Assembly (NCBI RefSeq): GCF_000002865.3
Contig: NW_001865040.1
Span: forward strand, 1,423,450-1,487,449
DNA: 64,000 nucleotides
Reading direction: 5' to 3'
Source: Monosiga brevicollis MX1
Lineage: Eukaryota; Opisthokonta; Choanoflagellata; Craspedida; Salpingoecidae
The translations under genes and the position numbers were made by a program. This document shows, one piece after another, positions 55,958 to 64,000 of the stretch. Position 1 is the stretch's first letter. Each line of letters starts with the position of its first letter. A model generated the notes under the pieces. The model ran no database searches. It was not told the DNA's origin and saw only the letters and a program-made list of their open reading frames with translations.

Positions 55958-58463
55958 ATGTCTGAGTTCTCCTCTGATGCTGCGGCGCCATGGGCCACCA
56001 CCGAGGGGTCCAGTGAATCCTGGGCCGACTCTCCCTTTCCGGCCCTCGAGGACCAGCAACAAGCAAGCGCCACCACGGACTCGGGCGCCAAGAAAACTGC
56101 CCAAGCAGACAAGGAAGCCGGAGAGAACAAGGGCCTGGACAAGCTAGCCGCGGACCTGGGCGACGCCCTGGACACGGACAAGGAGAGCAAATCTGCCGAG
56201 GCCGCGGAGACTGCCAAGGATGCGCCACCGGCGGCTGCTCCGTCTTTCTCCAGCAAGCTCTTGATCGATGTCGAGGGCGTCGACCTTGACATTCAGCGCT
56301 CAGACAAGTCCTCCCCACTCTACTCGGCACTCACCTTTGAAGATGTCGGCAAGCAACCCGATACCCTTCCCATGTAGGCTCGACCACTCGTCTGACTAGT
56401 GCTCAATACCCCAATCGTCATATTGCCCAGACTTGCCCACACCAGTCAGACTCAATGATTATTGGCTTGCGCTCAACGTTGCGTTGCGTTTTCCAGCCGC
56501 GAGCAGGTGTTGATCAACTGTTATGCCAAGGGCTTCAAGCAGCCCTCCAAGATTCAGTCTGCAGCTCTCCCCATCCTCCTGCGCAATTCGTACGTGTACT
56601 TGTTGCTCTTACTCACCCCGAAATTTTGCCTTCAAGTCGCTGACAACCCAAGGAGAGGTGGTCACCGCTCATCATCTGCGCTTGGTTTTGTTCTTGGTTT
56701 CTATTGTTGTTGGTGGTGGTGGTGGTTGTTTTTTTTTTCTCAACTGAATAGCCCGGAACTGGGTCGGCCCGAGAACCTCATTTTCCAATCACAGGCTGGT
56801 ACTGGCAAGACAGCTGCATTTTCCCTCAACCTTCTCACCCGCTGTGATCCCAGCATCAAACTGCCCCAGGTCGGTCCCGGTGCCCTGCTGGGTGCCCTGC
56901 TGCACTCCGCCCTCATCAACTGCACGGACCTGCTATTTTGACAAACACTTGCATTTAAATAACCGACAAACCTCGCCTTGCATCCGTTTATCTAGGCCAT
57001 CTACACAGCGCCAACCTTTTTACTGTGCCAACAAACACTCAAGACCATTGATGAATTGGCCCAAGATACGGGTGCGACCCGCCTAAACACTTTTAGTACC
57101 TGTAGCCGGCCTCTGCAAACACGCGCACTCAACCTTTGTTCATCTGATGATGTCCAACCGATACGATCACAGGTCTGGAAACGGCCTTTACGTACGGCGT
57201 AGCCGACTTGCCAGATGGTACGACCGCACCCAACTTCACAAAGGGCAAGATCACGCAGCAGATCGTCGTGGGCACGCTGGGCCGTTTGGCCAACCAAGCT
57301 GTCGGTGCTCCTCGCAACCGACAATTCGACTTCAAAAACATCAAGTACTTTGTCATCGACGAGGCTGACGACCTTCTGGCCAAACCTAATAGTCGCGCTG
57401 ACATTGACAAAATTATGGGGTATATCGCCGTTCCTGCCAGTCGCCATTTCTCCGTGTGGTCTGCGGAGCCTGGACTATTTCCTCATCCCCCCCTCTCCTG
57501 CCCCTCCCATTTTGTTTGTAGCAAACTTGACAAGAATGTCCAGGTCATCTTGCTCTCGGCCACTTTTGAGGAAGGCGTCATGGAGTTTGCTCTCAAGACG
57601 GCGCCCGAACCGCGTGCCGTTATTACTCTTCCCATCAAGGAGGTTACTTTGGACAACGTCAAGCAGCTTTACATCCAGTGCCGTAATGACGATGAAAAGT
57701 TCCGGGCTCTTTGCGAAATTTACGAAGCCGTCAACGTTGGTCAGACGGTCATCTTTGTCAAGGAACGTGGGGTGGCTTTTGACCTGGCAAAGCGCCTCAT
57801 GGCCGAGCGATTCACCGTGGAGGTACTTGTTGGTGGAAAAGATATGAACAAGCAGCAGCAAGATGCCGTGCTCACTCGGTAAGTCCTCTCACATACTCTC
57901 TTCAACCCAACGCCGTCCTGACGGGTGCTTTTGCAAGGTCTTTTGGGCGCCTGTGAGGCTTACGGTGGTGTCTCGTGGCTGCTTCCTCACCCCTCATCGG
58001 CTTGGGCAATGCAGCTTCCGTCGTGGCGAGAGCAAGGTCTTGATTACCACTGATATCCTGGCTCGCGGTATTGATGTTCCCCAAGTGTCGCTTGTGGTCA
58101 ACTTCAACCTGCCCGTAGATATGGATGAGAAACAACATCGCCTCTCCATCAGTATGTCGCGATTTATGCCTGAAGCATGCGGCGGTCCCTGTCGTGGGGC
58201 CCGGCCCGTCTGTTCCCCACGAGTGTTTTACAATTTGGCTGCCTGACCACACGTGCCGCTTGCCTGTGCCAGGTTTTGAAAAATATGCGCACCGCATTGG
58301 GCGCGCGGGTCGCTTCGGCAAAAAGGGAACGGCCATCACCATGGTGCTGCCTCAGGAAGAGCAGCAAATCAAACTGATTGAGCAGCACTATAGCCACCCC
58401 ATTGAACTCGTCAACGTCTTTTCTGATGAGTTTGCGGAAGCCGCCAAAGACGCAGAGAATTAA
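55958..58463 (+). CDS. DDX19: DEAD-box RNA helicase, DDX19/DBP5-like
   Basis: It has eight exons: 55958-56373, 56497-56589, 56752-56869, 56996-57071, 57173-57419, 57522-57878, 58015-58151 and 58273-58463. They sum to 1635 nt, or 544 aa. There is an acidic, Ala/Ser-rich N-terminal extension of about 110 aa. The core follows: LTFEDVG, Q-motif [12 protein letters not shown], motif [11 protein letters not shown], motif II DEAD in [11 protein letters not shown], motif [27 protein letters not shown] and motif [12 protein letters not shown]. The lead-in helix and NFNLPVD fit DDX19/DBP5, the nuclear-pore mRNA-export ATPase. Motif Ia reads APTFLLC instead of PT(R/Y)ELA. The exon 7-8 join gives HRLSISFEKYAHR, slightly unlike the family spacing, so that donor is less sure. 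Confidence 0.88.
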
Positions 58464-58639
58464 TTGATCGTGCTTGTGTCTGTGCCTGTGTTGGTGAGCA
58501 GACTTTGGTGGATGAAAAGGCGGGCACCACAAGATCATGTTCAGTCAGGGTTGCAATTGCGACTCCTTCATCAAGACCTTCAGAAGCAGGACGGCAACAA
58601 CACAGGTGTCGCTGTACGACATGCCATTTAGAGCCAGGT

Positions 58640-61600
58640 TTAAGTCATCGTGTTGTGTATTCGAGGATTAAAGTGCGTCGCAGTGACCGGACAGATTTCT
58701 GGATTTTGACCGCACGATAAGCAGGTCACAATGCCGTTTGGGTATCTGCATGCACGGCCACACCCAAGTGAGCATGTCTCGAGTTGGGGGTCATGCCATC
58801 AAGGGCACCACGTACCGAACAAAGGGCGGGCATTCGGGCACGTCAAAATCCCCAGACGGAAGTGCCGCAAGCGGTCGCTTGCATTTTCGGCACTTGGCGG
58901 TCGGCGGTAGAAACACGCGCAGGCTTTCCAGCTGAGCGAGGTGACTTTCCACCTGAATGGCTTCGCTGGCCACGAGACCTTTCTTCACTTGGATGAGCGC
59001 CTGGTGATGGACGTCGCGCTGGATCGACCGTCGCAAAAACTGCTCGATGACCTTGAATGACCAATCATCAGGCAACAAGTGCAAAACCTACAACCGAGCA
59101 TGGGCCACGACACGAGCGGATCATTTCGACGGGCAAGTTGGGACGTACAGGCACTTCAACGCCCCAAAACGGCAGTTGGGCAGTGTAACAAATACCAACA
59201 TACCTCGGCAATATCCAGATCAGAGAGGTGACTATTGAGAAGAGCCAAGGCCTCGTGATCGTTGCGTGGTTTGCCTGGTGGCGGCTCAATGTAGACCTGC
59301 ACACATTGTGCCACCCAACAATGCAAGCGCAATCGTGAGCGTTGAGAAAGCAGGCGCCAAGGGCGAGGCAGGCCGGGACCAGATCAAAAACGCATACCTT
59401 GAACAACATTAGTGAAACATGCTGCCGCTCACGTCGAGTGGTGCCCACGGCCATGATGTGACAATATTCACGGGCCATCCCATGGTCCTCGAGCTTGTAT
59501 ACAATCAAATCCAAAGCTTCCTTATGGCGACCCGCACGGCCCAAGGCGATAGCCTTTTCGGCATACAGGGCCGTAGCCTCGAGGTCATGCAGCAACTATC
59601 GGCCGTGCAAAGTACGACAGAACACAGCGTCAATAAGCAATACTGCTGGTCACATACAGGCTGGAGTAATGTGCCCAAGCCTACCAGGTCAATGCTGTAC
59701 TGCTGACTCGTCTTGAGCACATTGCGAAGACGAAGGCGCAGGGTTTCCAGCTCAGCCACAAGCTCATCCGCATCCTCGCCTTTGCTGCGGCGATTTTCAA
59801 CCTAAGAGCCATGCTCAGCAATGAGTAGACTCAAGTGAAGCAAGATGCCGTCCTCGCTTTGCCTAGACACCCAGACACCCAACGACTTGACCCAAACGCA
59901 AGCCTGGCACAACGCACCCGCCGCTGAACGCGCTGAATGGCGTCAACCAGATTCCGCGCCAGCATGGTGTGATACTCGGCCCGATGCGTCTAAATGCGGG
60001 CACAGCGCCAAGCCAAGCAAGGCATTGATGTAAAGGCTGGAAAACTGTCACTCATCACACAAAGGAGCGCCGAGGGAAGGAAACAGGATCACAGGCTCGT
60101 CCTGCCAGCAAAGCGCGCCTACCTTGGCCTCAAACACCAGCCACTCGAGATAAAGCAACATGGCATCGCGGTGGGGCTGAAGGGTTTTGAGGATCGTGGC
60201 TGGCTCGAAAAGCTCCACGCTTTCCTTGACAGCACGCTTGGTGATGATGTGAATAGCTTGAGGCGTTCGCTTCAAGAGCCACTCAAGCTGTTCCAGCAAG
60301 AACGTGCGTAGATCGAGGCGCGCGTCTGTATGTTGAATCAGAAATTGTACAATCACTTCTGGACCGGGATAAGTAGGATCCAATGGAGTGGGCGATAGCT
60401 CAAGCCTATTCAGAAAAGAGTCGCCGTGGGTCAAAAAGGGTGAGTGCGTGTGCACAGCCGTGCACGAATCGAACCACGCGAGTGCGGCTTCGTGGGTATC
60501 GCGTGCGCACTTTTTCCAAACATCAAGTGCCTTTTGCACCATGCCTTCACGTGCAAATAGCGAGGCCATGGCCTAACATGTGAAGAGAAGGTTTTTGGAG
60601 ATGCGCCTATGTGAGAGTATTGCATGCAAACTTGTTGTTGCCCATCGTCAAAAAAGGCTGTACTCACGTGAAGACGGTTCAGATCCTCCATGCGCTTAGC
60701 ACAAACGGAAAGGTTGCACATGGTGTCGCCCCGCGCGACCCACTGAGAAAGCTTATCAGCCGACAGAACGGCATAGCACAGGGCTACAGCCGTATCGGCG
60801 CTCATCTGTGCATCACGGCTGGGCGACGAGAAACCGTGCGGTGTGAGGCTCTGGACTACCCGGCCTTCCTTAAGCTCTGCTATGGCAAAAGAGACGTTTT
60901 CTGCGGCGCGTGCGTGTGCGTACCCGTCACAATAGCGCCGTGCCTCGAGAAGGTAGTCGGCCATGGTCTCGAGAGCCCGGCGATCTGCCATGTCAACTGG
61001 TTGGGAGATGAGCAAGATGGGTGAGCGGAGATGGGTACCACATGCATGTCAGGTCTGCAAGGACATGCCAGGCTCTAAGCCGATCAGTTTGCTTACTCTT
61101 GCTGCTCTCGGCAACTGTCAGACCGATGGACCTGGGATACTCGGTGACTTCCTCTGGCTCCTGCACTTGGAGGGATGGAAATAGCAAGAGCACCTGTGGA
61201 GATTGATGTGCAGAATGCAAGGAATATAAGAGCAAAAAGCTTGATAAAGGGCAGCTTGACAAAAAATAGCCCATCAATAGAAATGTGAGCTGAGCTTATG
61301 ATGGGCAAAATTGCACTTCGATCCGTCAAAACAGCCTTACATCAGCTGGATCCACCCCAGCGCTCAGCAATAAATTCAGGGCATCAGCAAGCTGGCCGTC
61401 TTTCAAAAGCGTGTAGCCTGCTTGTTCCTGAACAGCGCGAATCTTGTCTAGGTCAGCCTCGAGTTGTGCTGGTGCGGTCGTGGCAGCGTCTTCCTCATGC
61501 CCAAACGTGACTTCGGCCAGATCCAGTGCTTCTTTGACCCGTCCGTCCTGTAGCAGATCGGCAATCTGCGTCTCAAAGGTGGAGAGGGCCAGAATGGAGA

Positions 61601-63342
61601 CAGATTTGGTGGTGGTGGCCAACACGACGCCGTTGCGATTTTGCAGGATGATACACTCATCGCAGTTCATGTTTTGCACGTGGTCTGATGTCAAAATGCT
61701 AAAAGGTGATCAGCAACAGAAGGGCATCAACAACAACCCGTCGAGGGCAACAGTGTGAGCGGTTTGGATGGCTATTATGTCATTGGGAGGAGCAAGGGGT
61801 TTTGGTCCACCTTTGACACACCTGTGCACGTTGAGAAAGGCGTAGGCCTGATTAAGAGAAATGATGTAGGGGTATTGGAACGCAATGAGGTCGGGATGAT
61901 CGACGAAGCGGATGGGGGCCGTGCCGGAGGGCTGCCCATCTTTGTTCACTTGAATGGCCAGGCTCTCTCCCTCTGTCACCACCGCCAACAGGAACTGTCG
62001 CCAATGAAAAGGGATTGCAATGCAACGAATGAGAGGGGTGAGCAGAAACCAGCACCCACGCATACTTCAATGGTAGACAGGTAAGGGAGGAAGGAAGAAA
62101 AGGTATGGGCTATTGAAAATGTTGGGTTCACTCACGCAGTCGTTCTGCGACCAGGTGATGATGGGACGTTTATCCTCATACGGAACCAGTGGCAGCTTTT
62201 CCTCACGGCTCATCGAGTAGACATGGTAAAATCCACCGTGAGCCAGAAGAAACTGGTCCCCATACCGCTCAATGCATTGCAATTTCTGCGGATGAAGTTG
62301 GGGTGGGGCAGACACGGTGATCGCATCAGCGTCAAGGTCGGCATTGAATCGGGCACAGGCGTGTGGGCTGTGAGAAGAGATGAATCGCACGTACGGGGGG
62401 AAGATTGCGGCTCTCTTTGCGATCATAATCGGGCATGAGATTGTTGCCCGACAAGGTGAGGTGGGTGGCGGCCGAGGCCTTGCTACCATTGGGCCGCACG
62501 CACGACAAGTGCAGGTTGCCATCCAGCGCGGGGCTGCGGTCAATGACCATGCGTTCAATGCCCTGAAGTCACGCAGCCATGAAAATAAGATGTGACTGGC
62601 CAGGATGTTGCTAGCAGAAGCGACAACGACGGCCCAACTGGCTACGCTGTTGGCCGGTCAGCGACGACCAAGCTCACCTTGCCATAAGGCCGATCCATCA
62701 TGACCTTGAGGCTGTGCATGTGCAGCAGCCATACTTGACCCTGTGTGACGGCCAGGAGCTTTTCGGCACCTGGAGCCACCTGCAGATCGGGGGACCAGCC
62801 ATGATGTATATGCGTCGGTCAGTCGGGCTTCCAAAAGAGAGGCACAAAAAAAAAAAGCCATAGCAGCCTCGCATCTCGATTTGACTCGACACCCGACACA
62901 CCTGAAGTTGTACAATAGGCTGTGATGGCACCAGGGTTTGACTGCCAATGACATCGCATTGATAAGTCTTGCGTCCAGTGACGGAAGTGATGACACGGAG
63001 AGCATATTGGACAATTACGCTAGTTGCAGAACAAGCGGCATGGTGAGCTTGAGATTGTGACACCATGACGCCCCAGCATGTCCCTCAAGCCTCAAGCAGA
63101 CAGCCTCAAGCATCACTGTGCGGCTGAGGCCAAGCAGTACAAGGCACGCAAACCAGGCCACTGAATTGACTTGAGCAAGAACTTGTCCCCGCCTCTTACC
63201 CGTCGTTGGTGCCGATCCAGATGTACTTGTTGTCGTATTGCTCGATGCTGGCAATCAAGGTCGTGGCGCGCTTCTTGTTGACAAACCGTGAAATGATCTT
63301 CACCTGGGAGTAGGCACGCAACTGGCCTCCCACGTGCGACAT
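58640..63342 (-). CDS. TGFBRAP1: TGFBRAP1/Vps3-like CORVET tethering subunit
   Basis: It has 16 exons: 63200-63342, 62902-63019, 62678-62779, 62395-62562, 62136-62285, 61822-61994, 61341-61698, 61097-61193, 60668-60996, 60123-60572, 59918-59989, 59685-59801, 59398-59595, 59204-59296, 58816-59087 and 58640-58745. They sum to 2946 nt, or 981 aa (human 860). An N-terminal CNH/beta-propeller (KYIWIGTNDG, IAFQYPYIISL) leads into alpha-solenoid repeats (QIADLLQDGRVKEALDLAE, ITKRAVKESVELFEPATI). VLHLLPDDWSFKVIEQFLRR, then CRKCKRPL and FVRYPNGIVTCLSC, form the C-terminal zinc motif as in TGFBRAP1. CORVET tethers Rab5 early endosomes. A 60-nt in-frame segment (60406-60465) could be an extra intron. 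Confidence 0.92.
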
Positions 63343-64000
63343 GACGTGGGGTTTCAGGGGTCAGAGCCAGCAAGCGGTAGTGGCGGAAGTGACCGCAAGG
63401 TGGCGGCCAATGACCGTGAAGGAATCAGCACGGGTTCGGGCACTCGCCCGGCAGCGGGTTCTCTTGCGTTGCCAGGCTGGCTCGCCAATACGCAGGTACA
63501 CCCACACACCCACAACGACCAGCGTGCGATCACCCGAGCCCTTCTCACGCTGGCAAAGGCAATCTAAAGTATCGTGGACAAACGCCGGCCCCTTGTTCGA
63601 GGCTCAGGCCAACAAGCACGGCTCGTGCAGGCTCACTGGAGGAAAACAGTCCACCACTAGTCGCATCGGCAGACCAAGTATGAAGACTGCTCCAGCTTGC
63701 CTAGAACCCCACCGCCTTGGCCAATCTCGCCAGCACCTCACAGCTGGGCGCCCCACACTGAGCCAGCAAGGCGCAGGACAGGTGTGTGGCGCTCAGGTTT
63801 CAGCCAAAATTCGCGTTTGAGCGCTCAAATGATGCTGTTGATGGTGAAGGGGCATATACTACAATAAGTTTGATATCTACACCACTTTATACCACTAGGT
63901 GTATATTGTCATCTGCAACTTCCTCTCTTTTTACTGCACCTCCTCTCGAGCTGCCCACCAAAACATCGGCGAGAACAGGCCCTCAAATTGTCACGATGTG
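63343..64000. other. Upstream flank of TGFBRAP1 to window end
   Basis: Several frames are open on both strands but show no domain or codon pattern I trust. An AT-rich stretch with partly symmetrical ACACC/GGTGT words lies at about 63874-63908. A 5' leader or another gene's end may be present. Confidence 0.4.

Noticed and set aside
63341-63820. Plus-strand open frame at the right edge
   Set aside because: No domain, composition like the shadow of flanking non-coding DNA, and it overlaps the TGFBRAP1 promoter side.
1-64000. Transposons, retroelements, viral fossils, CRISPR, rRNA or tRNA genes
   Set aside because: No reverse transcriptase, integrase, transposase, long terminal repeats, repeat-spacer arrays or recognisable structural RNA sequences were found by eye; tRNA genes could be missed without a scan.

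Overview
This window is nuclear DNA from a eukaryote with short introns (most about 60-250 nt, GT-AG, with two probable GC-AG exceptions) and closely packed genes on both strands. The content points to a choanoflagellate, and Monosiga brevicollis is my best guess. The reasons are phosphotyrosine signalling genes (an SH2-tandem tyrosine kinase and a separate SH2 adaptor), metazoan-like MOB1, CLCN6, KIF3B, PLEKHF and TGFBRAP1 orthologues, and an H2A ending in an H2AX-type SQEF tail. The species is an inference from gene content; no sequence search was possible. Gene models were built by hand by joining exons at GT/AG sites. In the spliced models the exon phases agree and the summed exon lengths are a multiple of three.

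Layout, left to right: (1) 3' part of a giant ubiquitin-conjugating (E2) protein with an SPRY domain (+); (2) a PH domain fused to a TNFAIP8/TIPE-like domain (+); (3) MOB1 (-); (4) a 4E-T-like eIF4E-binding protein (-); (5) a CLCN6-type Cl-/H+ exchanger (+); (6) an SH2-kinase-kinase-PH tyrosine kinase (-); (7) an SH2 / Ala-Pro repeat / coiled-coil adaptor (+), head to head with the kinase; (8) a type II membrane sulfotransferase fused to a JmjC/cupin oxygenase (+); (9) an ATF4-like bZIP factor (-); (10) an actin-fragmin-kinase-like gene with an N-terminal zinc finger (-); (11) intronless H2A.X (-); (12) a PLEKHF/phafin PH-FYVE protein with an 11-nt microexon (-); (13) an SDP1/TGL-type patatin lipase (+); (14) an iduronate-2-sulfatase-like enzyme (-); (15) kinesin-2 motor KIF3B (+); (16) a cysteine-rich single-pass surface protein (-); (17) a DDX19/DBP5-like RNA helicase (+); (18) a TGFBRAP1/Vps3-like CORVET subunit (-).

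Several genes share a cellular theme. Endolysosomal function: CLCN6, PLEKHF, TGFBRAP1/Vps3 and the sulfatase. Phosphotyrosine and phosphoinositide signalling: SH2-TK-TK-PH, the SH2 adaptor and PH-TIPE. mRNA export and translation: DDX19 and the 4E-T-like protein. No operons, CRISPR, rRNA, tRNA, viral or transposon remnants were recognised. Repeats are long CA/TG and GA microsatellites, a coding Ala/Pro minisatellite and homopolymer runs.

The most unusual items are the tandem kinase, whose second kinase domain reads NFG instead of DFG, the secretory sulfotransferase-JmjC fusion, the PH-TIPE fusion, and the FYVE microexon.
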